Part shown: positions 8,256 to 16,537 of the stretch, in pieces
How the letters are laid out: the number at the start of each line of letters is the position of its first letter
Numbering within the stretch: the first letter of the stretch is position 1
Assembly (NCBI RefSeq): GCF_900115695.1
Contig: NZ_FOXK01000011.1
Location: 124,001-188,000 of the forward strand
From: Ectopseudomonas toyotomiensis
GTDB lineage: Bacteria > Pseudomonadota > Gammaproteobacteria > Pseudomonadales > Pseudomonadaceae
DNA length: 64,000 bases
Reading direction: 5' to 3'
Translations under genes and position numbers: made by a program
The notes under the pieces: generated by a model
Database searches by the model: none
What the model saw: the letters and a program-made list of their open reading frames with translations, nothing else
What the model was told of the DNA's origin: nothing

Positions 8256-9398
8256 ATGACCGCCACCCTCACCCCGACCCTGGAACTCGCCTTCGACCTG
8301 ATCCGTCGCCCGTCCGTGACCCCGGTCGACGAAGGTTGCCAGGAGCTGATGATGCGCCGTCTGGCAGCCTGCGGCTTCGAGGTGGAGCGCATGCGCATCG
8401 AAGAGGTGGAGAACTTCTGGGCCAAACGCGGTGGCGACGGCCCGGTGCTGTGCTTCGCCGGCCACACCGATGTGGTGCCCACCGGCCCGCTGGACGCCTG
8501 GCAGTACCAGCCGTTCGACGTGCGCGTCGATGAAGACGGCATGCTCTGCGGCCGTGGCGCAGCGGACATGAAAGGCAGCCTGGCGAGCATGATCATCGCG
8601 GTGGAGCGCTTCGTCGCCGACTACCCGAACCACAAGGGCGCCATCACCTTCCTCATCACCAGCGATGAAGAAGGTCCGGCGCAGCATGGCACCAAGGCGG
8701 TGGTCGAGCGCCTGCGCGAGCGTAACGAGCGCCTGGACTGGTGCATCGTCGGCGAGCCGTCGAGCACCACCCTGCTCGGTGACGTGGTGAAGAACGGTCG
8801 TCGTGGCTCCCTCGGTTGCACCCTGACCGTCTATGGCAAGCAAGGCCACGTGGCCTACCCGCACCTGGCGAAGAACCCCATTCACCTGGCCGCCCCGGCG
8901 CTGGCCGAACTGGCCGCCGAGCACTGGGATCACGGCAACGACTACTTCCCGCCGACCAGCTTCCAGGTGTCCAATCTCAATTCCGGCACCGGTGCGACCA
9001 ACGTTATTCCCGGTGAGCTGAAGGCGGTGTTCAACTTCCGTTTCTCCACCGAATCCACCGTCGAAGACCTGCAGCAACGCGTCACTACCATCCTCGACAA
9101 GCACGGCCTGGACTATCACCTGGAATGGGCGCTGTCCGGCCTGCCCTTCCTCACCCAGCCGGGCGAATTGCTCGACGCGGTGGCCGCCAGCATCAAGAAC
9201 GTCACCGGGCGCGAAACCACCCCGTCGACCAGCGGCGGCACCTCGGACGGGCGCTTCATCGCCACCCTGGGCACTCAGGTGGTCGAACTCGGCCCGGTCA
9301 ACGCCACCATCCACCAGATCAACGAGCGTGTGCTGGCCAGCGATCTGGACCTGCTCACCGAAGTCTATTACCAGACGATGGTGAAATTGCTGGCATGA
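8256..9398 (+). CDS. dapE: DapE, succinyl-diaminopimelate desuccinylase
   Basis: A 380-residue M20-family metallohydrolase. ATG 8256 (MTATLTPTLELAFDLIRRPSVTP) is chosen; the open frame extends upstream through repeat sequence and is not coding. The zinc ligands are in CFAGHTDVVPTGP, RGAADMKG and SDEEGPAQHG, the latter holding the catalytic glutamate. The dimerisation domain is in the middle. STSGGTSDGRFIA and the C-terminal NATIHQINERV complete the active site. It releases succinate and LL-diaminopimelate. The stop codon overlaps the rlmA start (ATGA), indicating translational coupling. Confidence 0.96.
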   Translation: MTATLTPTLELAFDLIRRPSVTPVDEGCQELMMRRLAACGFEVERMRIEEVENFWAKRGGDGPVLCFAGHTDVVPTGPLDAWQYQPFDVRVDEDGMLCGRGAADMKGSLASMIIAVERFVADYPNHKGAITFLITSDEEGPAQHGTKAVVERLRERNERLDWCIVGEPSSTTLLGDVVKNGRRGSLGCTLTVYGKQGHVAYPHLAKNPIHLAAPALAELAAEHWDHGNDYFPPTSFQVSNLNSGTGATNVIPGELKAVFNFRFSTESTVEDLQQRVTTILDKHGLDYHLEWALSGLPFLTQPGELLDAVAASIKNVTGRETTPSTSGGTSDGRFIATLGTQVVELGPVNATIHQINERVLASDLDLLTEVYYQTMVKLLA

Positions 9399-10222
9399 GC
9401 TTGATCTGCCCCATCTGCCAAGCGCCGCTGATGCCCAGCGGCAACGGCCTGGCCTGCGAAAACCGGCACAGCTTCGACCGCGCGCGCCAGGGGTACTTCA
9501 ACCTGCTGCCGGTACAACACAAGAACAGCCGCGACCCCGGCGACAACGCCGCCATGGTCGAGGCGCGCCGACGCTTTCTCGACGGTGGCCACTACGCACC
9601 GCTGGCCGCGCGCCTGGCCGCGTTGGCTGCCGAGTACAAGCCGGCGCGCTGGCTGGATATCGGTTGTGGCGAGGGTTACTACACCGAACAGATCGCCCGT
9701 GGCCTGTCCCATGCCGACGGTTATGCCCTGGATATCTCCCGCGAGGCGGTGAAACGCGCGTGCAAACGTGCTCCGCAGTTGAGCTGGCTGGTGGCGAGCA
9801 TGGCGCGCGTGCCCTTGGCCGATGCCAGTTGCGACCTGCTGGCCAGCGTCTTCAGCCCGCTGGACTGGGCCGAGGCCAAACGCCTGCTCGCACCCGGCGG
9901 CGGCTTGCTGCGCATGGGCCCGACCCGCGTGCACCTGATGGAGTTGCGGCAGAAGCTGTACGACGAAGTACGCGACTACGACGACGAGAAGCACCTGGCG
10001 CTGATCCCGCCCGGCATGCACCTGGCGCATAGCGAGACCCTGCAGTTTCCGCTGCAGCTGACCGACGCTCAGGCCCGCGCCGACCTGCTGGCCATGACCC
10101 CACACGGCTGGCGCGCCAGCGCCGAACGTCGCGAAGCGGTGATCGCCGAACCCTTCGAAGTTACCGTCGCCATCCGCTACGATTGGATCGTCAAAACCCA
10201 GAGCCCACGCTCTCAGGACTGA
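9395..10222 (+). CDS. rlmA: RlmA-type 23S rRNA (guanine-N1)-methyltransferase
   Basis: A 275-residue SAM-dependent methyltransferase. The N-terminal zinc finger is visible as Cys5, Cys8, Cys21 and His25 (ICPICQAPL ... LACENRHSFD), followed by RQGYFNLLPVQHKNSRDPGDN, the RlmA signature. The Rossmann SAM motif is WLDIGCGEGYYTEQI near residues 86-100. It methylates G745 of 23S rRNA in E. coli. The start is set by the ATGA overlap with dapE. The same dapE-rlmA order is known in P. aeruginosa. Confidence 0.92.
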   Translation: MSLICPICQAPLMPSGNGLACENRHSFDRARQGYFNLLPVQHKNSRDPGDNAAMVEARRRFLDGGHYAPLAARLAALAAEYKPARWLDIGCGEGYYTEQIARGLSHADGYALDISREAVKRACKRAPQLSWLVASMARVPLADASCDLLASVFSPLDWAEAKRLLAPGGGLLRMGPTRVHLMELRQKLYDEVRDYDDEKHLALIPPGMHLAHSETLQFPLQLTDAQARADLLAMTPHGWRASAERREAVIAEPFEVTVAIRYDWIVKTQSPRSQD

Positions 10223-10227
10223 AAGCC

Positions 10228-10599
10228 ATGCGCCAACCCGATATCGAGATCTACCTGAAAGACGCCGAACGCGACGCCGTGGCGCAGTGGCTGGGCGAAG
10301 CTCTCGGCCCGTGCAGCGACTGGCAGCAGAAGGGCCAGACCTTCAAATGCAAGGCTGGCGAGGTGCCGGTGACCTGGCTGCCGAAAGCCGTAGGCAAATG
10401 GCACAGCCTGTATCTGGAAAGCGACGCCACGCCCTGGGACGACGACCTCGCCTGTGCCCGCGCCGCCCATGCCGCGCTCGGCGTGCAGGTGCGCTGTGCA
10501 CCGGGTACCTGGGTAGAAGATGAAAGCGATGAGGAAGCCGATCGCTGGATCAAGGTCGATGCCGATGGCGAAACCGAGATCGTCTGGCGTACGGAATAA
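10228..10599 (+). CDS. Conserved hypothetical protein (PA1160-like position)
   Basis: A 123-residue acidic soluble protein, MRQPDIEIYLKDAERDAVAQWL at the start. It has no signal peptide, membrane segment or motif that I recognise. ATG 10228 lies 5 bases after the rlmA stop and is preferred to the internal ATG 10183 that overlaps rlmA. The C-terminal half is rich in Asp/Glu and Trp (GTWVEDESDEEADRWIKVD). Its conserved position between rlmA and a cold-shock gene suggests a widespread pseudomonad family of unknown role, probably in the dapE-rlmA transcript. Confidence 0.8.
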   Translation: MRQPDIEIYLKDAERDAVAQWLGEALGPCSDWQQKGQTFKCKAGEVPVTWLPKAVGKWHSLYLESDATPWDDDLACARAAHAALGVQVRCAPGTWVEDESDEEADRWIKVDADGETEIVWRTE

Positions 10600-10626
10600 A
10601 AGCGGCCGCTTGGCGGCTATCTGATG

Positions 10627-10856
10627 ACCCTCTCCCGCTCGCGGGAGAGGGTAAGTTGCCGACACGGGCGTTTGAATCGACAGCCCGTAGCCCGGATTCG
10701 ATCCGGAGAAAGACCTACAACCCACTGAAAAAGAAACGACCGAACACGATTAGTACCCATGCGGCGTGCCGCGTTCGCAGAGGTTGGAGCCAGCAGGCAG
10801 TTTCGCGGTGTTCTCGGCCCTCTCCCCCAGCCCCTCTCCCATGAATGGGAGAGGGG
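10627..10856. repeat. Two ctctccc/gggagag hairpins and a tagcccgga fragment
   Basis: ACCCTCTCCCGC / GCGGGAGAGGGT at 10627-10638 and 10641-10652 form a 12-bp stem with a 2-base loop. A second hairpin, cccctctcccat / atgggagagggg, lies at 10831-10856. Between them at 10686-10710 is gtagcccggattcgatccgg, a fragment of the family at 2192. No gene was found in 10600-10946 apart from these repeats and the terminator at 10899. Confidence 0.75.
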
Positions 10857-10898
10857 AGCTACCCGCGAAAGCCGCCCTACGAAGTACAGCGTGCAGAA

Positions 10899-10931
10899 AC
10901 AACAAGGCCCGTCATCGACGGGCCTTGTTGT
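10899..10931 (-). terminator. Strong hairpin terminator after the cold-shock gene
   Basis: A perfect 15-bp stem (acaacaaggcccgtc, 10899-10913; gacgggccttgttgt, 10917-10931) with a 3-base loop, 15 bases beyond the cold-shock stop codon. On the minus strand the stem ends in tgttgtttc, a modest U-rich tail. It could also stop rightward transcription from the rlmA side. Confidence 0.85.
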
Positions 10932-10946
10932 ATGTCGAGCTGGAGC

Positions 10947-11156
10947 TCAGACCGCGGAGACGTCTTCCGCCTGCAGGCCTTTCTGGCCCTGGGTCACACC
11001 GAACTCGACCTTCTGGCCTTCGACCAGGGTGCGGTGGCCGTCGCCACGAATGGCGCGGTAGTGAACGAATACGTCCGGGCCGCTTTCGCGCTGAATAAAC
11101 CCGTAACCCTTGGAATCATTGAACCATTTGACGGTTCCCGTCTCACGATCTGCCAT
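10947..11156 (-). CDS. Cold-shock domain protein (CspA/CapB family)
   Basis: A 69-residue single cold-shock domain, MADRETGTVKWFNDSKGYGF, with RNP1 (KGYGFIQ) and RNP2-like DVFVHYRAI. The upstream extension of the open frame to 11336 is rejected because family members start at MA(D/E)R-x-GTVKWF. It binds single-stranded RNA/DNA as a chaperone or antiterminator. The RNP2 motif has Y for the usual F (VFVHY rather than VFVHF/S). A leader region of up to ~200 bases precedes it with no other gene, fitting the long 5' UTRs of csp mRNAs. The order matches PA1159 next to PA1160-PA1162. Confidence 0.93.
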   Translation of the reverse strand: MADRETGTVKWFNDSKGYGFIQRESGPDVFVHYRAIRGDGHRTLVEGQKVEFGVTQGQKGLQAEDVSAV

Positions 11157-11385
11157 TACCAACTTCTCCAAACTCGCTATGTTTTTATTGTCCCGAAGGC
11201 GCTTTGACGGCTCGGTAAAAACGTTCTTCTCAGCGTTCGCCACCCCCGGCAATCGAGCATGGAGCAGGTCAAGCGATTCGCGTTCTTGCTGCAGCCGAAG
11301 GCCGAGTATAAAGCATGGATTGTGACTGAAAAGCACTTTTTCAAAACCGCCACGAACCCAGAAGATATGCGGGTTACAGCTTGTT

Positions 11386-12378
11386 TTATGGGCTTTTGAC
11401 TAACAGATCGCGCAACTTCTTCGCCAGCCGCTGCACCTGATCAGGCTCCAGTCGATATGCCCAGTCACTGCGCGCACTCACCTCTGCGGCGTTGAAACCT
11501 TCACGCTCGCCAAGCACCAACCAATACTGCTCGCCCTGCTTGTACAACGCTCCTTCGAGCTTCTCCTCGGCAAAACCGTTGAGGTTGAACTGCAGCATCG
11601 GCGCCTGCTTGAAACCTATCTGCGCCAATGGCGCGGCATCGGCGAACTGCAGGTTGGAGAAGACCAGTGCGACACCATTGGCCGCACCCTCGAAGCTAAG
11701 TTTCTGCTCCTTGCGCAGCTCTGCGACAGCGAAGTTGTACTGCTGGGCATCGGCACGCGTCAGCGTGAGATTCTCACCATCGGCGTAGCGCAGCACCAAA
11801 CTGGCGATGCGGGTGAACGGGATATCGGTGATACGCCGATCCAGCCAGTCCAGCTCACGCGTCGGCACCTGCAACTGCTGATCGATCAGCCAGACCTGAT
11901 TCTCGCCGGCACGACGCACCAGTTGCCCGCTGCCTTGCTGAGAGGGATTACCCAGGCGCAGCCCCAGGTCGGGATGGCCATCGAAGTACAGCTTCAGACG
12001 CAGCGCCTGCTCATCGGCCCCGCCCTCCTCGGCCAGTCCCAAACGAGCATGCCACTGCGGGTTGGCAGTCTTGGCCTCCTGCGTGCGCGCCTCACGCAAT
12101 GCCCGCAGCAGTTCGGCCAGCGCTTGCGGTGCCGCCGGGTAGTCAGCCTTGGCCGGCACCACCCACTGTTCGCCGCGTCGCTCGATACGCACAGGCGGCT
12201 GCCCCGGCTGCTCGATCTCCAAGGCCTGCAACGTACTCAGATAGCCCTGCTCGGCTGCCAGCCAGGCCGCCGACTCGACTTGCGCCGTGCTCTGCTGCTG
12301 GCTGCGCTGCACGGCCAGGTAACCCAGCACACAAAGCAGCACGATGATGATCAATGCGATCAGACCTTTACGTCCCAT
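11386..12378 (-). CDS. DUF4340 protein of a Gld-type ABC system
   Basis: A 330-residue protein. ATG 12378 (MGRKGLIALIIIVLLCVLGYLAV) gives one N-terminal membrane anchor at residues ~5-23 with the rest predicted outside the cytosol. The body contains the DUF4340 pattern: VESAAWLAAEQGYLSTLQALEI, RIERRGEQWVVPAKADYPA, then TRELDWLDRRITDIPFTRIASLVL. A GGGTGA ribosome site precedes the start. It is the last of four minus-strand genes after the ATPase, permease and GldG-like genes. DUF4340 proteins commonly accompany GldG-like ABC systems; their cargo is unknown. Confidence 0.85.
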   Translation of the reverse strand: MGRKGLIALIIIVLLCVLGYLAVQRSQQQSTAQVESAAWLAAEQGYLSTLQALEIEQPGQPPVRIERRGEQWVVPAKADYPAAPQALAELLRALREARTQEAKTANPQWHARLGLAEEGGADEQALRLKLYFDGHPDLGLRLGNPSQQGSGQLVRRAGENQVWLIDQQLQVPTRELDWLDRRITDIPFTRIASLVLRYADGENLTLTRADAQQYNFAVAELRKEQKLSFEGAANGVALVFSNLQFADAAPLAQIGFKQAPMLQFNLNGFAEEKLEGALYKQGEQYWLVLGEREGFNAAEVSARSDWAYRLEPDQVQRLAKKLRDLLVKSP

Positions 12379-12409
12379 GATCTTTTCACCCTTGGATAGG
12401 AGGAAGCCA

Positions 12410-12466
12410 CGTAGGGTGCGCCGTGCGCACCGATGCTTCCCGGCTGAACACACGGCGCACCCTACG
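12410..12466. repeat. Palindromic repeat, gtagggtgcgcc family
   Basis: cgtagggtgcgccgtg (12410-12425) and cacggcgcaccctacg (12451-12466) are perfect 16-base complements. It lies in the gap between the GldG-like and DUF4340 genes, followed at 12510-12538 by a fragment of the gtaggagcggct family (gtcgcggctgaagcccctcccac). Such repeats inside an operon may tune downstream expression. Confidence 0.8.
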
Positions 12467-12544
12467 GGCCTCTAGAAAATCAGATATTGGCGGAGGCACT
12501 TCAGCGGCGACTGTCGCGGCTGAAGCCCCTCCCACAACTGAACA

Positions 12545-14371
12545 TCACGCGCGACGGCGGCGGCGCCACAACCACAGCGCCAACACGCCAAGGGTCAGCA
12601 GCGCCGGCACCAAAGCGATGTTGATGATCTTCAGCGTGCGCCCCAGCGCCTCGATATCGGCATTGAGCTGGTAGCGCACCTCGCGCAGCTCCTTGCGAAT
12701 CTCCAGCTTCTGCTGGATAAAGCGCTGCAACGCGCCCTGCTGCTCCGGCGTCAGCTCCAGGTTTGGATCATCGCTTTGCTGCAGCGCCGCCAGTTGCTGC
12801 TCGGTCTCGGCCAGCCGTGCCTGCAGTGCCTGCTCCTTGTCACGGAAGCGCTGTTCAGCGGCGCGCTGCAATTCCTCGACCACCACGAATGGGCGGCTGA
12901 AGCGACCACGCGAACGCACGCTGATCAGCGCCTCGGAGCCGGTCAGGTTGTCCAGCGCGTTGATGGTGAAGCTGCCGTTATCCGCCCAGGGCTGCGGCAT
13001 GCGCTGGCCAAAGAAGTCCTGCACCTGCACCCACATGCGATCACTGAGGATGTCGGTATCGGCCACGGCGATGACGTTGATGTTGTCGGCCTGCTTGAGA
13101 CCATCCTTGCGCCCCTCGATGCCATCGGGGAAGGCGCTCTGCGCCGGCCCATCGATACGCGCGGCGATGGTGTAGCGCTCGCCGGTCGGCTCCAGCTCGC
13201 GGATCAGCTCCTCGGGGTTGCTGAGCATGGCGAAGCGCTGGGCATCGAACGGCATGGCGTACTCGGAGCTCTGCATCAGCGGAGTGAAGCGCGTCTTCGC
13301 ACCTTCCAGCGGTTCGAGAATGCCGGCGGTGGCGACGGTGACGCTCTCCAGCCCGGCCGTGGCGATATCGGTCTGATCCAGCGCCTTGCGCGGCAGGCTC
13401 AGCCAGGCAGCGTGACGCACCGGACGCTGGCCCTGACCAAGGTTGACCGACATGGCGTAGGAACCGTCACCGAGCACCTTGTCCGGCACCAGACGCAGGC
13501 CCCAGGCCTTGAACAGCGACTCGATGTTCGACGCCCTGTCCACCGCCACCTCGCCCGGCATATCGCCGCTGTCAGCCTCGGCATAGGGGTCGACGAATAC
13601 CATCAGCTTGCCGCCGCGCAGGACGAACTGGTCGATGGCGTACAGGGTCTGCTCGGGCAGGTTCTTCGGATGCACCAGCCACAGCACCGAGACGTTCTCG
13701 GGAATCTGGTCGACGTCACTCTTGAGCTGCTCGATCTGGAACAACTGGCGCACCTGCTCCAGCACCATCCACGGCGGCGTCGGCTGCCGCGCCATCATGT
13801 CGAAGCCGCCGGTCATCGGCAGCCCGGAGAGCACGCCCACCACTGGCAGCTCCGGCTTGGCCAGGGTCTGCACCAGGCGGCTCAGTTCGTACTCCAGATG
13901 CTCCTCCTGATCCAGGGCGAAGAACGGGATCACCTGGGTGTCGTCCAGGCCGTTGGTGCCGGCCAGGCCGAAGTAGATCGAGTCGCCGCCCTGCTGCAGC
14001 GGAATGCCCTGCAGACCGTATTGCGCGGCCTTGTCCTCGTCTTCGGAAAACGGCTCGGGGTCGATGATGTGCAGGCGTATCTTGCCGCCGGCCTGGGCCT
14101 GGTAGGCCTTGAGCATCTCCTCCACGCGCTGGGCGTAGGTGCGCAGCGCCGGCAGGTTCTTGGCCACCTTGTCCGAGTAGAAGAAGTACAGGTTGATCGG
14201 CTCGTCCAGCTCGCCAAGGATCTGCTTGGTGCCGTCGGAGATGGTGTAGAGCTTCTGCTCGGTCAGGTCCAGGCGCGCGCCGCCCAGACCAAGGCCGGCC
14301 AGCAGGTTGAAGGCGAGAAAGGCCACCGCGATCAGCAGCAGCCCGGCGCCGGAATAGATCAGCTTTTTCAT
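12545..14371 (-). CDS. GldG-like ABC transporter auxiliary protein
   Basis: A 608-residue protein with an N-terminal membrane segment (LIYSGAGLLLIAVAFLAFNLL) and a C-terminal one (IINIALVPALLTLGVLALWLW) followed by RRRRRA. The large outer domain begins LDLTEQKLYTISDGTKQIL, the signature of the GldG/ABC auxiliary family, and includes INLYFFYSDK and FVLRGGKLMVFVDPYAE. A coiled coil (about residues 505-580) precedes the last TM. In Bacteroidetes GldG forms a gliding ABC complex with GldA and GldF; in pseudomonads the role is not established. It lies 12 bases downstream of the permease gene. Confidence 0.88.
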   Translation of the reverse strand: MKKLIYSGAGLLLIAVAFLAFNLLAGLGLGGARLDLTEQKLYTISDGTKQILGELDEPINLYFFYSDKVAKNLPALRTYAQRVEEMLKAYQAQAGGKIRLHIIDPEPFSEDEDKAAQYGLQGIPLQQGGDSIYFGLAGTNGLDDTQVIPFFALDQEEHLEYELSRLVQTLAKPELPVVGVLSGLPMTGGFDMMARQPTPPWMVLEQVRQLFQIEQLKSDVDQIPENVSVLWLVHPKNLPEQTLYAIDQFVLRGGKLMVFVDPYAEADSGDMPGEVAVDRASNIESLFKAWGLRLVPDKVLGDGSYAMSVNLGQGQRPVRHAAWLSLPRKALDQTDIATAGLESVTVATAGILEPLEGAKTRFTPLMQSSEYAMPFDAQRFAMLSNPEELIRELEPTGERYTIAARIDGPAQSAFPDGIEGRKDGLKQADNINVIAVADTDILSDRMWVQVQDFFGQRMPQPWADNGSFTINALDNLTGSEALISVRSRGRFSRPFVVVEELQRAAEQRFRDKEQALQARLAETEQQLAALQQSDDPNLELTPEQQGALQRFIQQKLEIRKELREVRYQLNADIEALGRTLKIINIALVPALLTLGVLALWLWRRRRRA

Positions 14372-14383
14372 GGGCGCATTCCT

Positions 14384-15115
14384 TCAGTCAGCTTTCTTCA
14401 GATCGATGACCACGGCGGTGGCGGTTAGCCAGGCAGCGATCAGCGAGAGGAAATACAGCAGGTCGCGCAGATCGATCACGCCCTTGCTGATGGCGTCGAA
14501 ACGCACCAGGAAGCTCAGCGAGGCGATGGCGTCCACCAGCCACTGCGGTGCCCAGGCGAAGGCATCAAGGACCATGGGAAAGCCGCTGACGATGAACAAA
14601 AAGCAGGCGCTGACCGCGAGGATGAAGGCGATCACCTGATTCTTGCTCAGCGCCGACATGCACGAGCCGATGGCCAGATACGCCCCAGCCAGCAGCCAGC
14701 TGCCGATGTAGCCAGTGACGATGGCGCCGTTGTCCGGCTCGCCCAGGTAGTTGACCGTGATGATCATCGGGAAGGTCAGCAGCAACGCGATGCCGGCGAA
14801 CACCCAGGCCGCCAGGAACTTGCCGGTAACCGCCTCGAAGCGGGTGATCGGCAGGGTCATGAGCAACTCGATGGAGCCGGACTTGCGCTCCTCTGCCCAC
14901 AGGCGCATGGCGATGGCCGGCACCAGGAACAGATAGAGCCAGGGGTGGAAATTGAAGAAGGCCGACAGGTTGGCCTGGCCGCCCTCGAAGAAGCCGCCCA
15001 GGTAGAAGGTGAACACCCCGGACAGTACCAGGAAGATGACGATGAACACATAAGCCAGCGGCGTGGCGAAGTAGCTCGCCAGCTCGCGTTTGAAGATCAC
15101 CGGCAACTGGGTCAT
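14384..15115 (-). CDS. ABC-2 type permease (GldF-like)
   Basis: A 243-residue inner-membrane protein with about six hydrophobic segments. It begins MTQLPVIFKRELASYFATPLAYVFIVIF, the usual GldF/NosY-type start, and has AIAMRLWAEERKSGSIELLMTLPI between TM2 and TM3. This cytosolic EERKSGS-ELL segment is characteristic of ABC-2 permeases and contacts the ATPase. The start codon overlaps the stop of the ATPase gene by four bases, showing translational coupling. No substrate can be inferred. Confidence 0.9.
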   Translation of the reverse strand: MTQLPVIFKRELASYFATPLAYVFIVIFLVLSGVFTFYLGGFFEGGQANLSAFFNFHPWLYLFLVPAIAMRLWAEERKSGSIELLMTLPITRFEAVTGKFLAAWVFAGIALLLTFPMIITVNYLGEPDNGAIVTGYIGSWLLAGAYLAIGSCMSALSKNQVIAFILAVSACFLFIVSGFPMVLDAFAWAPQWLVDAIASLSFLVRFDAISKGVIDLRDLLYFLSLIAAWLTATAVVIDLKKAD

Positions 15116-16035
15116 GGCTGCTCTCCCCGGGTCAGCGTGCGGAACACTTCATCCAGGCGGCCGCGTTCCACGTTGAGTTCCTTGACCTTCCAGCCGCGTT
15201 CGGCAATCAGCGCATTGACCTGCGGGAAGATCACCTCGCCCGGCTGCGCCAGCACGCTCAGGCTGTGCTCGCGGGCGTTTTCCTCGACACCGGCGACGCC
15301 CGGCAGCGCCGCTAAGGCAGCCTGATCCAGCGCTTGATCAGCCACCAGCGTCACCGCCTGGTGGTAGCGCGAACGGCTCTCCAACTCCAGCGGCGTGCCA
15401 TCGGCCAGCAGACGGCCCTGGGCGATCACCACGGCGCGGGTGCACAGCGCCGTAACCTCTTCGAGGATGTGGGTAGAAATGATCACGATCTTGTCGCAGG
15501 CCAGGCCCTGGATGAGCTGGCGCACCTGATGTTTCTGGTTGGGGTCGAGGCCGTCGGTGGGCTCGTCGAGGATCAGCACGCGCGGGTCATGCAGAATCGC
15601 CTGGGCCAGGCCAACGCGGCGCTTGAAGCCCTTGGACAGCGTCTCGATGCTCTGCTCCAGCACCTTTTCCAGCTCCACCTGCTCCACAGCGCGCTGCACG
15701 CGAAGCGTCTTCTCGGCGCCGCGAAAACCGCGCACCTCGGCGATAAATTCAAGAAAGCCACGCACCGTCATGTCGCCATAGCACGGCGCGCCTTCCGGCA
15801 GATAACCGATCTGCCGCTGGGCCTTGAGAGTCTGGGTCTGGATATCGCACCCGAGGATGCTCGCCGTGCCGGAGGTCGGCGCGAGAAAGCCGGTGAGCAT
15901 TTTCATGGTGGTGGATTTGCCAGCCCCGTTGGGGCCTAGAAAGCCCAGCACTTCCCCTGGCTGGACCTGGAACGACAAGTCATCGACTGCCGTGTGCTGC
16001 GCAAAACGCTTGGTCAGGTTTCTTATATCGATCAT
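15112..16035 (-). CDS. ABC transporter ATPase (GldA-like)
   Basis: A 307-residue nucleotide-binding subunit, MIDIRNLTKRFAQHTAVDDLSF. Walker A GPNGAGKSTTMKMLTG is near residues 35-50, the signature LSKGFKRRVGLAQAIL near 135-150, Walker B VLILDEPTDGLDP near 155-167, and the H-loop IISTHILEE near 188. The C-terminal ~80 residues form the extra domain seen in GldA/NosF-type ATPases. It is the first gene of the four-gene unit. The region to its left (16036-16200) should carry the promoter; none could be placed with confidence. Confidence 0.92.
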   Translation of the reverse strand: MIDIRNLTKRFAQHTAVDDLSFQVQPGEVLGFLGPNGAGKSTTMKMLTGFLAPTSGTASILGCDIQTQTLKAQRQIGYLPEGAPCYGDMTVRGFLEFIAEVRGFRGAEKTLRVQRAVEQVELEKVLEQSIETLSKGFKRRVGLAQAILHDPRVLILDEPTDGLDPNQKHQVRQLIQGLACDKIVIISTHILEEVTALCTRAVVIAQGRLLADGTPLELESRSRYHQAVTLVADQALDQAALAALPGVAGVEENAREHSLSVLAQPGEVIFPQVNALIAERGWKVKELNVERGRLDEVFRTLTRGEQP

Positions 16036-16229
16036 GGCCTCTCACCGTCGCGAAGGGCACTGCGCTCAGCGAAACCATCGCTAAAGCGCAGGCCGCAAGA
16101 ACGCCGGACGCGAAAAGCACACGCCCGGACGAGGGCAAGACCGTAGCAAAACTAAAAAGTTCAGTCAGCAGGTTGCAACAAGCAGTAAAAGGAATATAGC
16201 GTTCAGCAAACGGACAGCTTTATGCCAAA

Positions 16230-16297
16230 GCTGAACGCCCCACGGCGAAGTGCCGTATTGCCTACGGGTAACTCAGCTCATGGCTTGGGCGTTCATA
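16230..16297 (+). other. Possible decayed attC site left of the array
   Basis: TGAACGCCC (16231-16239) and GGGCGTTCA (16288-16296) are perfect complements bracketing ~50 bases, with AAC and GTT core triplets placed as in an attC (R'' GCTGAAC at 16230-16236, R' GTTCATA at 16291-16297). Upstream, GCGTTCAGC (16199-16207) is the exact complement of GCTGAACGC (16230-16238), as expected if a tiny cassette started at 16202. The length (68 bp) fits an attC, but the interior differs from attC1-3, so this is a suggestion only. Confidence 0.35.
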
Positions 16298-16463
16298 CTC
16301 CTAGCGCGCGGATCATAAAGCGTGTTCTGGCTGTTTTTTGAGCAGCCGCAACGAATGAGACAAAAGAGGAAGTCAAGCGAATACGTCCAAGGATCAGGAG
16401 CTGGCTGGTAATGCCATGATTTCAAAAAGAATTTTCCAGGGTGGTTATGACGATGGTGCGGAG

Positions 16464-16517
16464 TTAGATGGAAGGCTCTACTATCGGATTAGTACCGCTT
16501 TCCATCTAATCACTGTT
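16464..16517 (+). other. Hairpin next to the first cassette border (attI or attC remnant)
   Basis: ttagatggaa (16464-16473) and ttccatctaa (16500-16509) form a perfect 10-bp stem five bases left of GTTATAGG at 16515, the left border of the first cassette. A recombined cassette must abut either attI or the attC of a previous cassette, so this hairpin is a candidate for that neighbouring site. No R'' core in the proper place was found; tatgac at 16446 is the closest. Region 16036-16515 holds no protein gene. Confidence 0.4.
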
Positions 16518-16537
16518 ATAGGAATCGCTCTATCTCT

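Noticed and set aside
12776..14428. 550-residue plus-strand open frame opposite the GldG-like gene
   Set aside because: It is a shadow of the GC-rich minus-strand gene; His/Arg/Gln-rich with no recognisable motif.
16036..16515. Integrase gene left of the array
   Set aside because: Only 480 bases are available and no frame shows tyrosine recombinase motifs; intI needs about 1 kb.
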